Below are positions 1 to 6,652 of a stretch of DNA of 26,260 bases, piece after piece. Below the pieces are notes generated by a model that searched no databases, had not been told where the DNA came from, and saw only the letters and a program-made list of their open reading frames with translations. Position 1 is the stretch's first letter; each line of letters starts with the position of its first letter. The stretch comes from RBG-16-66-20 sp049651845 (GTDB lineage Bacteria > Pseudomonadota > Gammaproteobacteria > Burkholderiales > SG8-39). The position numbers and the translations under genes are program-made. The stretch lies in the NCBI GenBank assembly GCA_049651845.1, contig JBASCW010000136.1, positions 1 through 26,260 on the forward strand, read 5' to 3'.

Positions 1-157
1 GCGCCGGCGCCGCGGCGACCGCCGCCCCGAGCGGAGTGGCGGTGACGGCGCCGCCGCTCGCGATGCGCACCCGCTCCTCGCCCTCGGTGATCTCGAGCTC
101 GGCGATGCCGGACTCCTGCACGAGGTCGATCAGCTTCTTAAGCTTGCGCAGATCCAT
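1..157 (-). CDS. accB: Biotin carboxyl carrier protein of acetyl-CoA carboxylase, N-terminal part (cut by window edge)
   Basis: Only the first 52 residues are present; the gene continues beyond the left edge. The N-terminus begins MDLRKLKKLIDLVQESGIAE and continues with an ITEGEERVRI stretch, which is the typical start of AccB. It is followed by the beginning of the Ala/Pro-rich linker that precedes the biotinyl domain (not visible here). AccB carries the biotin on which AccC and AccAD carboxylate acetyl-CoA, the first committed step of fatty-acid synthesis. A very strong ribosome binding site (AGGAGGGGG) lies just upstream of the ATG at 157. It follows aroQ by 36 bp on the same strand. The aroQ-accB(-accC) order is common in proteobacteria, so co-transcription is likely. 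Confidence 0.93.
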   Translation of the reverse strand, partial: MDLRKLKKLIDLVQESGIAELEITEGEERVRIASGGAVTATPLGAAVAAAPA

Positions 158-193
158 GTTCCCCCTCCTGCGGCGGCGCGCCCGCCGGATCGG

Positions 194-655
194 CTACCGG
201 GACTTCAGCTGCCGGATGGCGTAGTCGAGCGCCAGCTCGTATCCCTGGCTGCCCAGCCCGAGAACGCTGCCGACGGCGACGGCGGTGAAGTGCGTGTGCG
301 CCCGCCACGGCTCGCGGGCATGGATGTTCGAGAGATGAACCTCGACGAAGGGGATCTGCACGGCGGTAAGCGCGTCGCGCATGGCCACGCTGGAGTAGCT
401 GTAGCTGGCCGGGTTGATGACGATGAAGCCGACCCCGTCGCGCTTGGCCTGCTGGATCCGGTCGACCAGCACCCCCTCGTGGTTGGACTGGAAGCAGGCA
501 ATGCCGAGCCCGGCCGCGCGGGCCTTGGCCTCCAGCCGGCGATTGATCGCGGCCAGCGTGTCCCTGCCGTAGAGGTGCGGCTCCCGGGTCCCGAGCAGGT
601 TCAGGTTCGGTCCGTGCAGAACCAGGACCGCCTTGGATTTTGAGGTTTTCTTCAT
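194..655 (-). CDS. aroQ: Type II 3-dehydroquinate dehydratase
   Basis: Interconverts 3-dehydroquinate and 3-dehydroshikimate in the shikimate pathway; the small dodecameric type II enzyme is cytoplasmic. At 153 aa it has family length. Visible motifs: HGPNLNLLGTREP near the start with the conserved Asn17 and Arg24, the lid tyrosine in HLYGRDTL (Tyr29), and the catalytic His in VEVHLSNIHARE (His107). Oddity: the motif usually read as NP(A/G)xYTHTSVAxRDAL is here NPASYSYSSVAMRDAL, so the usual His is Tyr87. I chose the ATG at 655, not the one at 676, because a TAAAAT -10-like hexamer overlaps the upstream ATG and would place transcription start near 667. The longer form would be 160 aa. aroE, another shikimate gene, is in the window at 6649. 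Identity is secure; the exact start is less so. Confidence 0.95.
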   Translation of the reverse strand: MKKTSKSKAVLVLHGPNLNLLGTREPHLYGRDTLAAINRRLEAKARAAGLGIACFQSNHEGVLVDRIQQAKRDGVGFIVINPASYSYSSVAMRDALTAVQIPFVEVHLSNIHAREPWRAHTHFTAVAVGSVLGLGSQGYELALDYAIRQLKSR

Positions 656-674
656 TTTCGCCGTAGATGGGTGC

Positions 675-680
675 ATTTTA
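675..680 (-). promoter_or_regulatory. Candidate -10 element for the aroQ-accB operon
   Basis: On the minus strand this reads TAAAAT (context CGGCTAAAATGC), an isolated AT-rich hexamer in GC-rich DNA, about 20 nt upstream of the chosen aroQ start. Similar hexamers precede yqgE and the TonB-like gene in this window. No good -35 hexamer is visible. Inference from sequence only. Confidence 0.4.
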
Positions 681-706
681 GCCGATATTGCCCTCCCCTC
701 CCTCGG

Positions 707-1240
707 TCAAGCTTTCGCCATGGGGGCCAAGAACCCTTCGAGCTCGGCCTCCTTCAATGCCCCCAGCTTGCGGTGGACCGGACTTCCCTCCCGGTCGGCG
801 ATCACCGTATAGGGGAGCCCGCCGCCGGTATTGCCGAGCTTCCGCATCAGGTCCAGACCGTCCGCTTCGGCCACGAGGATGGGATAGGAGATGTCGAACG
901 TTTCTGCAAATTCGCGGACTTTATCGGCATTATCGATGGCGATACCGACAATTTCGACCCCTGCGGGGCCGTGTTTCTGCCGGGCAGCGACCAAGAGCGG
1001 GATTTCCTCGCGGCAGGGCGCGCACCAGGTCGCCCAGAAGTTGCAGACGAGGATCCTCCCTCGCCACTCCGCCAGGCGGCGCCTATGGCCGTGCAGGTCG
1101 TCGAAGGTCGCGGCTCCCAGCGCCTCGGCCCCGGCATCCCCGCTCAGGTGCAGCAGGGCCGGGCCGGCGAGGAAGCCGGCCGCCGCCGCGGCGAGGCCCG
1201 CGCCGGCGAGGATCAGCAGCTCACGCCGCGCGGGCGCCAT
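707..1240 (-). CDS. TlpA/ResA-like membrane-anchored thiol-disulfide oxidoreductase
   Basis: A 177-aa thioredoxin-fold protein. An N-terminal hydrophobic segment (residues about 7-32, Ala/Leu/Gly-rich after a basic start) should act as an uncleaved anchor or signal, placing the domain in the periplasm. The active site is the CxxC in NFWATWCAPCREEIP, typical of TlpA/ResA reductases, and the fold's cis-proline is visible in GGLPYTVIAD. Such proteins reduce disulfides, for example during cytochrome c maturation; the substrate cannot be inferred here. I prefer the ATG at 1240, which overlaps the preceding gene by 20 bp. A TTG at 1273 would add 11 residues that do not look like part of a signal sequence. 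It lies between a hypothetical gene and aroQ on the same strand. Confidence 0.85.
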   Translation of the reverse strand: MAPARRELLILAGAGLAAAAAGFLAGPALLHLSGDAGAEALGAATFDDLHGHRRRLAEWRGRILVCNFWATWCAPCREEIPLLVAARQKHGPAGVEIVGIAIDNADKVREFAETFDISYPILVAEADGLDLMRKLGNTGGGLPYTVIADREGSPVHRKLGALKEAELEGFLAPMAKA

Positions 1241-1838
1241 CGTCGGCTTCGACGAGCATGCGGACTTCCGCAATCCCGGCCCGCGCCGCGACCTTGCCCG
1301 CCAGCGTCGTCTTCATGGCCGCGCGCTCGTCGCGGGGATCGAACACCTGCAGGCGCAGCGGCACGCCGTTCCATTCCGTGGAGATGATCGCGACCGCGCG
1401 CGCACGGTCGCCCGTGTAGCGGCGTTCGTCGCTCGCCTCGTAGGCGATGCCGCGGTCGAGCAGGAACAGCTCGATCTCCTTGCTGCTTTCCGGGAACAGC
1501 TGCAGCTCGATCTCGGCGTAGGGGCCGGCGATGCCCGCGAGCACCGGCCCGGTGAGGTAGGGGCTGAAGCGCTCGAGCGCGCGCATCGCCTCGAGCGCGG
1601 CGCGTCGCATCTCGCCGATGCGCTGCGGATGCGCTTCGGCCTGGTACAGCGCGAGGTATTCGCGCAGCTCGGCCTCGATCTCGTCGTTGGCCGGCAGCGC
1701 CTCGCTGTCGGGCGCGCCCAAGCGCCGCGCCGCCTTGCGCTTGGCGAGCGCGAAGTCGTCGATGCCCTCCTCGGCCATGATGCGCGCCGCCGCCGCGGCG
1801 ATGCGCATTCGCAGTGCCGTGCGATGCCTGCGGCCCAT
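1221..1838 (-). CDS. Conserved hypothetical protein
   Basis: A 205-aa soluble protein with no signal peptide or membrane segment. The N-terminal third is Ala/Arg-rich and helical (residues about 11-35, containing ARIMAEEGIDDFALAKRKAA). The C-terminal half is more beta-rich and contains GPYAEIELQLFPESSKEIEL and WNGVPLRLQVFDPRDERAA. I do not recognise a named family with confidence. The first helix superficially resembles the start of a TetR DNA-binding domain, and the acidic Glu/Asp-rich central strand vaguely recalls a nucleotidyltransferase fold; neither is established. It is divergent from mpl, 17 bp away, and overlaps the downstream TlpA-like gene by 20 bp. The ATG at 1838 is preferred to the adjacent GTG at 1841. 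No Shine-Dalgarno sequence is visible. Confidence 0.8.
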   Translation of the reverse strand: MGRRHRTALRMRIAAAAARIMAEEGIDDFALAKRKAARRLGAPDSEALPANDEIEAELREYLALYQAEAHPQRIGEMRRAALEAMRALERFSPYLTGPVLAGIAGPYAEIELQLFPESSKEIELFLLDRGIAYEASDERRYTGDRARAVAIISTEWNGVPLRLQVFDPRDERAAMKTTLAGKVAARAGIAEVRMLVEADDGARAA

Positions 1839-1843
1839 CACCG

Positions 1844-1850
1844 GATAATA
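1844..1850. promoter_or_regulatory. Candidate overlapping bidirectional -10 element (hypothetical gene / mpl)
   Basis: The 17-bp gap between the divergent starts holds one AT island, GATAATA. Read on the plus strand it gives GATAAT (1844-1849), one mismatch from TATAAT. Read on the minus strand it gives TATTAT (1850-1845), also one mismatch. A start site 7 nt downstream of each would fall at about 1856 and 1838, which are the start codons of mpl and the hypothetical gene. Neither gene shows a Shine-Dalgarno sequence, so both transcripts could be leaderless. Inference. Confidence 0.4.
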
Positions 1851-1855
1851 GCGTG

Positions 1856-3250
1856 GTGCACCTCCACATTCTCGGCATCTGCGGCACCTTCATGGGCGGC
1901 ATCGCGGCGATCGCGCAGGCCGCCGGCCACCGCGTCACCGGCTGCGACGCGAACGTCTATCCGCCGATGAGCGAGCAGCTCGGTGCGCTCGGCATCCGCC
2001 TCGTCGAAGGCTACGGCGCGGATCAGCTCGCGCTGGCGCCGGACCTCTGGGTGATCGGCAACGTCGTTACGCGCGGCAACCCGCTCATGGAGGCGATCCT
2101 CGATCACGGCGAGCGCTACCAATCGGGCCCACAGTGGCTGGCGGAGCAGGTTCTCGTAAGTAAGTGGGTGCTGGCTGTCGCTGGCACCCATGGCAAGACG
2201 ACGAGTTCGGCCATGCTCGCCTGGATCCTGGAGTGCGCGGGCCGCAAGCCCGGCTTCCTGATCGGTGGTGTCGCCCAGGACCTGAAAGTATCAGCTCGGG
2301 CGACCGCCGAACCCTGTTTCGTCATCGAGGCCGACGAGTACGACACCGCCTTCTTCGACAAGCGCTCCAAATTCGTGCATTACCGTCCCAGGACCGCGAT
2401 ATTGAACAATCTAGAGTTCGATCATGCTGACATCTTCGACGATCTTACGGCGATTGAGCGTCAATTTCACCATTTCGTTCGGACCATACCCGGATCGGGC
2501 CGGATCCTGGTCAACGGCGGCGACCCGGCGCTGAAGCGAGTACTCGCCCAAGGTTGCTGGACGCCGGTGGAGGAAGTGGGCACTGCCGCCGGATGGCAGG
2601 CCGGCTCGCCGGACGAGGAGGGGATCTTCGAGGTGGCCTGGCAGGGCAAGTCTCTCGGCCGGGTGCGCTGGGGGATGGCGGGGCGCCTCAACCAGATGAA
2701 CGCGCTGGCCGCGATTGGCGCTGCGCGCCACGCCGGCGTGGATCCCCAAGACGCGATCGCGGCGCTGTCCCGGTTCCGCGGCGTGAAGCGCCGGCTGGAG
2801 CTGCGCGGCGCCGCGCGCGGGGTGCGCGTCTACGACGACTTTGCCCACCATCCGACCGCGATCCGCGAAACCATCACGGGGCTGCGCCAACGGATACAAG
2901 GATCGCGCCGGCGCGATGGCGCAGGATCGCGCGAGCGCGATGGCGCCGGTCGCATCCTCGCGGTATTCGAGCCGCGATCGAACACGCTCAAGCAGGGTGT
3001 GCTGAAGGAGGCGCTGCCCGCGAGCTTCGAGGGCGCGGACCGGGTCTACATCCACAACGTGGGCCTCTCCTGGGACGCAGCGGCGCTGTTCGCAGCGCTC
3101 GGAGCGCGCGCGCGCTGCGAGCCGGATCTTCCGGCGCTGGTGGCCGCGATCGCCGCCGAAGCGCGCGAAGGCGACCACGTGCTGGTGATGTCGAACGGCG
3201 GATTCGGCGGCATCCACTCGAAGCTGCTCGCAGCGCTGGAACAGCGTTGA
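1856..3250 (+). CDS. mpl: UDP-N-acetylmuramate:L-alanyl-gamma-D-glutamyl-meso-diaminopimelate ligase
   Basis: A cytoplasmic Mur-ligase-family enzyme that rejoins recycled murein tripeptide to UDP-MurNAc, returning cell-wall turnover products to synthesis. The 464-aa product has the Mpl-type start HLHILGICGTFMGGIA, the ATP-binding loop AGTHGKTT near residue 110, EADEYDTAFFD, NNLEFDHADIF, the C-terminal ligase-domain YDDFAHHPTAI and FEPRSNTLKQG, and a late SNGGFGGIH. I start at the GTG at 1856 because the resulting N-terminus matches the family; the GTG at 1853 is equally possible. An in-frame insertion of about 18 residues (GSRRRDGAG then SRERDGAG), encoded by two 24-bp repeats, sits between the first C-terminal helix and GRILAVFEP, where other Mpl proteins have a short loop. 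It overlaps no neighbour and is followed by the yqiA-like gene 8 bp later. Confidence 0.95.
   Translation: MHLHILGICGTFMGGIAAIAQAAGHRVTGCDANVYPPMSEQLGALGIRLVEGYGADQLALAPDLWVIGNVVTRGNPLMEAILDHGERYQSGPQWLAEQVLVSKWVLAVAGTHGKTTSSAMLAWILECAGRKPGFLIGGVAQDLKVSARATAEPCFVIEADEYDTAFFDKRSKFVHYRPRTAILNNLEFDHADIFDDLTAIERQFHHFVRTIPGSGRILVNGGDPALKRVLAQGCWTPVEEVGTAAGWQAGSPDEEGIFEVAWQGKSLGRVRWGMAGRLNQMNALAAIGAARHAGVDPQDAIAALSRFRGVKRRLELRGAARGVRVYDDFAHHPTAIRETITGLRQRIQGSRRRDGAGSRERDGAGRILAVFEPRSNTLKQGVLKEALPASFEGADRVYIHNVGLSWDAAALFAALGARARCEPDLPALVAAIAAEAREGDHVLVMSNGGFGGIHSKLLAALEQR
2900..2947. repeat. Two tandem 24-bp palindrome-containing repeats inside mpl
   Basis: Copy 1 (2900-2923) and copy 2 (2924-2947) are directly adjacent and differ at only three positions. 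Copy 1 holds a perfect 16-bp palindrome (ATCGCGCCGGCGCGAT). Copy 2 holds the same arms around a GA centre (ATCGCGCGAGCGCGAT). The unit is a multiple of three, so the mpl frame is kept and each unit adds eight residues of Arg/Gly/Asp/Ala type. It resembles a short palindromic repeat that has landed in a permissive loop. No other copy was noticed in this window. Confidence 0.75.
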
Positions 3251-3258
3251 CCCCGGCG

Positions 3259-3819
3259 ATGTTGATCTACCTGCACGGCTTCAACAGCTCGCCCGCGTCC
3301 CACAAGGCGCAGGTGCTGAAAGCCTATCTGGAAGGGCGGGGGCTCGGCGAGCGCTACGCCTGTCCCGCGCTGCCGGATACGCCCGCCGAGGCCGTGCGCG
3401 CCATCGAGCAGGCGATCGCCGGCCGAGACCCGCGCACGCTCACCTTCCTGGGCAGCTCGCTCGGCGGTTACTACGCCACCTGGTTCGTCGAGCGGCGCGG
3501 CGGCCGCGCGGCGCTCATCAACCCGGCGATCACGCCGCACGTGGGCCTCGCCGCCTACCTCGGGCCGCAGCAGAACCTGCACACCGGCGCGCCGTACGAG
3601 CTCACGCACGCGCACCTCGAAGGCTGGCGCGAGCTCCTGGTGGAGCGCGTCGATCCGGAGAAGTACCTGCTGCTGCTGGAGACCGGCGACGAGGTGCTCG
3701 ACTGGCGCGAAGCCGCGCGCAAGTACGAGGGCGCCCGCATGGTGATCCGGCAGGGCGGCGACCACAGCCTGCAATGCTTCCCGGAGATGCTGCCGAGGAT
3801 ACTGACCTTCGCCGGATGA
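3259..3819 (+). CDS. YqiA-like alpha/beta-hydrolase (esterase)
   Basis: A 186-aa compact alpha/beta-hydrolase of the UPF0227/YqiA type. The N-terminus MLIYLHGFNSSPASHK is typical of the family (oxyanion-hole HGF). The nucleophile elbow GSSLGG places the serine at residue 67. An aspartate in ETGDEVLDW (Asp144 or Asp148) and His169 in GGDHS would complete the triad. No signal peptide is present, so it should be cytoplasmic. YqiA of E. coli hydrolyses short acyl esters in vitro and its physiological substrate is unclear. It starts 8 bp after mpl, and its TGA overlaps the next gene's ATG (ATGA), indicating translational coupling. The family call is firm; the exact substrate is unknown. Confidence 0.85.
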   Translation: MLIYLHGFNSSPASHKAQVLKAYLEGRGLGERYACPALPDTPAEAVRAIEQAIAGRDPRTLTFLGSSLGGYYATWFVERRGGRAALINPAITPHVGLAAYLGPQQNLHTGAPYELTHAHLEGWRELLVERVDPEKYLLLLETGDEVLDWREAARKYEGARMVIRQGGDHSLQCFPEMLPRILTFAG

Positions 3820-5696
3820 ACGTTCTCTACGAAGAAGAGGGCGAGTTCAAGGTCGGCGCGGTGCTGTCGCAGGGCCCGGCCTCGTACCAGGTCGAGAGCC
3901 CGCATGGCCGGCGTTCCAAGATCAAGGCCGCGAGCGTGGTGCTCAGCTTCGAGCGGCCCTCGGGCGCGGAGCTGCTCGCTGAGGCGCGCAAGTACGCCGA
4001 CGGCCTGGACACCGATTTCCTCTGGCAGTGCCGCAAGGGCGTGGAATTCGGCGTGCACGAGCTCGCGCGCGACTACGTCGGGCGCGAGCCCGCGCCCGTC
4101 GAGACCGCCGGCGTGCTGCTCAAGCTGCATTCGGCGCCGATGTATTTCTACCGGCGCGGCCGCGGCCGCTACCAGGCCGCGCCCGAAGAGACGCTCAAGC
4201 TCGCGCTCGCCGGCGTGGAGAAGAAGCGGCTGCAGCTGGAAAGAATCGCCGCCTGGACGGCGCAGCTCGCGCGCCTGGAGTGCCCGCCCGAGATCGCCGC
4301 GCTGCGCGAAGAACTGCTCTACGCGCCGGACCGCGCCAAGCCCGAAACCAAGGCGCTGGAGCATGCCTGCGCGCAGATCGGGCTCACGGCGGCGCACCTG
4401 TTCGAGCGCTGCGGCCTGCTGCCCGACAGCGAGGCCTATCACCTGGGCCGCTTCCTGCACGAGTTTCATCCGAAAGGCGACCGCTTTCCCGCGCACGAGC
4501 CGCCCGCGGTGCCCGCGGACCTGCCGCTGGCCGAGGCGGCGGCCTTCAGCCTGGACGATGTCGGCACCACCGAGATCGACGATGCCTTCTCGTTTGCGCG
4601 CGTGTCGGCCGAGGAGCTTCGCATCGGCATCCACATCGCCGCGCCGGCGCTTGCCTTCGCGCCCGGCTCGGCGCTGGACGCCATCGCGCGCGAGCGCCTG
4701 TCCACTGCCTACATGCCAGGGCGCAAATTCACGATGCTGCCCGAGGACGCGATCGCGGCGCTGTCGCTCGACGCGGGCACCGAGCGGCCCGCGTTCTCGC
4801 TTTACCTGCGCGTAGGCGCGCAGGACTTCGCGCTGCGCGGCCACTCCACGCGGCTCGAGCGCGTGCGCATCGCGGCCAACCTGCGCCATGCGCAGCTGGA
4901 CGCACTCAATGGCGCCTTCGAGCGCGGTCGCGCCGACGGCGTTCTGGGCCTCCCCTTCGAAGAGGAGCTGCACGACCTGTGGCGCTTGGCGGCGGCGCTC
5001 GAAGCGCGCCGCGGCAAGCCGAGCGTCGCCGCGACCCACCAGGATTTCCTGTTCCGGATCGAGCAGGGCAGGGTAGCGATCGAGCCGCGCAAGCGCGGCG
5101 CGCCGCTCGACAAGCTGGTCTCGGAGCTGATGATCCTCGCCAATGCCACCTGGGGAGAAGTGCTCGCCGAGCGCGACGTTGCGGCGATCTACCGCGTGCA
5201 GGCGGCGGGCAAGGTGCGCATGAGCGTGCACGCCGAGACGCACGAGGGCCTGGGCGTGGGCACCTACGCCTGGTTCAGCTCGCCGCTGCGCCGCTACGTC
5301 GATCTCGTCAACCAGTGGCAGCTCGCCGCGGCGCTGCGCGGGCAGCGTGCCCCGTTCGCGCGCAACTCCGAGGGGCTGCTGGCCGCATTGCGCGCTTTCG
5401 AGGTCGTCGCCGCGCGCTACGACGAGCACCAGCGCGCGATGGAACAGTACTGGTGCCTGCGCTGGCTCGAGCAGGAGAACGTGACGGAATGCACGGCCAC
5501 CGTGCTGCGTGAAAACCTCGCGCGCATCGACGACCTTCCGCTGGTGGTGCGCGTGCCCTCGATGCCGGCGCTCGAGCAGGGCGTCCGCGTGCGGCTCGGC
5601 CTGGAGGCGCCCGACCTGATCGAGCGCCAGGTGCGCTGCACATGGCGCGGCGACGCCGCGCCGCCGCCGGTGGCGCACGAGCAGAAGCCGCGCTAA
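3816..5696 (+). CDS. RNase II-family exoribonuclease (RNB domain)
   Basis: A 626-aa protein with an N-terminal OB/cold-shock-like region, an RNB catalytic domain from about residue 240 and a C-terminal S1-like region after about residue 560. The RNB metal-binding motif reads SLDDVGTTEIDDAFSF (residues 245-260). Asp247, Asp255 and Asp256 match the E. coli RNase II residues Asp201, Asp209 and Asp210, but the residue matching Asp207 is Glu253. The RNB-conserved segment SSPLRRYVDLVNQWQLAAAL, holding the Arg that positions the scissile phosphate, is present. The predicted role is 3'-to-5' degradation of single-stranded RNA in the cytoplasm. The ATG overlaps the TGA of the preceding esterase. A second protein of this family (RNase R) is usually encoded elsewhere in such genomes, so I give no gene symbol. 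Confidence 0.88.
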   Translation: MNVLYEEEGEFKVGAVLSQGPASYQVESPHGRRSKIKAASVVLSFERPSGAELLAEARKYADGLDTDFLWQCRKGVEFGVHELARDYVGREPAPVETAGVLLKLHSAPMYFYRRGRGRYQAAPEETLKLALAGVEKKRLQLERIAAWTAQLARLECPPEIAALREELLYAPDRAKPETKALEHACAQIGLTAAHLFERCGLLPDSEAYHLGRFLHEFHPKGDRFPAHEPPAVPADLPLAEAAAFSLDDVGTTEIDDAFSFARVSAEELRIGIHIAAPALAFAPGSALDAIARERLSTAYMPGRKFTMLPEDAIAALSLDAGTERPAFSLYLRVGAQDFALRGHSTRLERVRIAANLRHAQLDALNGAFERGRADGVLGLPFEEELHDLWRLAAALEARRGKPSVAATHQDFLFRIEQGRVAIEPRKRGAPLDKLVSELMILANATWGEVLAERDVAAIYRVQAAGKVRMSVHAETHEGLGVGTYAWFSSPLRRYVDLVNQWQLAAALRGQRAPFARNSEGLLAALRAFEVVAARYDEHQRAMEQYWCLRWLEQENVTECTATVLRENLARIDDLPLVVRVPSMPALEQGVRVRLGLEAPDLIERQVRCTWRGDAAPPPVAHEQKPR

Positions 5697-5701
5697 GCGC
5701 C

Positions 5702-5707
5702 TAAAAT
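5702..5707 (+). promoter_or_regulatory. Candidate -10 element for the TonB-like gene
   Basis: TAAAAT lies 5 bp after the stop codon of the RNB gene, 25 bp before the next start. It is one mismatch from TATAAT and isolated in GC-rich sequence. Expected transcription start is around 5714, leaving a short leader with a GAGGTGA ribosome-binding sequence. No clear -35 is visible. It could give the TonB-like gene, aroE, mtgA and mgtE their own promoter. Confidence 0.4.
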
Positions 5708-5731
5708 GGCGGCGGAACTTCGCACTCTGAG

Positions 5732-6652
5732 GTGACTTTGCAGGGCGCCAACGCCGCGACTTTGCTGCTGGATCCGCGCGAGTACTGGGCCGGGCTGGAC
5801 CGCCAGTCGCGGCTGCTGGCGATTTCGGCCGGCGTGTCGATCCTGCTGCACGCGGTCCTGCTGATGGTGCACTTCCGCTTTCCCGACGCGATGCGCTGGA
5901 ACTCGGCCAACCAGCCGCTCGAGGTGGTGCTTGTGAACTCCAAGACGCGCGAGAAGCCCGACCGCGCCAGGGCGCTCGCGCAGGCCAACCTGGACGGCGG
6001 CGGCAACACAGACGCCCGGCAGCGCGCCACCAGCCCCCTGCCCACCACCCACCCGAAAGAACCCGGGCGCGATCTCGCCGAGATGCGCCGCCGCCAGCGC
6101 GAGCTCGAGGCGCAGCAGCAGCAGCTGCTCGCGCAGGCGCGCGAGCCGCGCGCGGCGATCGCCGCCGGCGCCGACGGCCGCAATCCCGCGGAGGAGGCGA
6201 CGCCGCAGGTGTCGGGCCGCGACATCGCCGACCGTTCGCTGGCGATGCTCAACCTGCAGGCGCAGATCGCGCGCCAGACGCAGGCCTACCAGGAGCGCCC
6301 GCGCAAGCGCTTCATCGGCGCCAGCACGCGCGAGTACCGCTTCGCGCAGTACGAGGAGGACTGGCGCAGCAAGATCGAGCGCGTCGGCACCACCAACTAC
6401 CCGGCCGAGGCGCGCGGCAAGCTCTACGGCACGCTGCAGCTCACCGTCACCATCCGGCCGGACGGCAGCGTCGACTCGGTCGAGCTCAACCGCTCCTCGG
6501 GCCTGAAGATCCTCGATGCCGCGGCGCACCGGATCGTGAAGATGGCGGCGCCTTTCGCGTCGTTTCCCGCCGAGATCCGCAAGGACACCGACCTGCTGGT
6601 CATCACCCGCACCTGGTTCTTCGCGCAAGGCGACAAGGTCTGGACGGAATGA
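5732..6652 (+). CDS. TonB-like energy-transducer family protein
   Basis: A 306-aa inner-membrane-anchored periplasmic protein. One hydrophobic helix (residues about 28-47) follows a short cytoplasmic start. A Gln/Glu/Arg-rich stretch (about 125-145, containing RRRQRELEAQQQQ) is probably coiled coil. The C-terminal TonB domain runs from about residue 215 (NYPAEARGKLYG, then VTIRPDGSVDSVEL, then a final WFFA). TonB passes energy from the ExbB/ExbD motor to outer-membrane receptors. No exbB or exbD lies nearby, and the linker is not the classical Pro-rich TonB linker, so a divergent TonB with another partner is possible. The start is uncertain: GTG at 5732 or TTG at 5738, both beside the GAGGTGA at 5729. 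The stop overlaps the aroE start (ATGA). Confidence 0.8.
   Translation: MTLQGANAATLLLDPREYWAGLDRQSRLLAISAGVSILLHAVLLMVHFRFPDAMRWNSANQPLEVVLVNSKTREKPDRARALAQANLDGGGNTDARQRATSPLPTTHPKEPGRDLAEMRRRQRELEAQQQQLLAQAREPRAAIAAGADGRNPAEEATPQVSGRDIADRSLAMLNLQAQIARQTQAYQERPRKRFIGASTREYRFAQYEEDWRSKIERVGTTNYPAEARGKLYGTLQLTVTIRPDGSVDSVELNRSSGLKILDAAAHRIVKMAAPFASFPAEIRKDTDLLVITRTWFFAQGDKVWTE

Noticed and set aside
3555..5678. A long minus-strand open frame opposite the RNB gene
   Set aside because: It is antisense to a clear RNase II-family gene, has an Arg/Ala/His-rich shadow composition and shows no domain. Long antisense frames are expected at about 70% GC.
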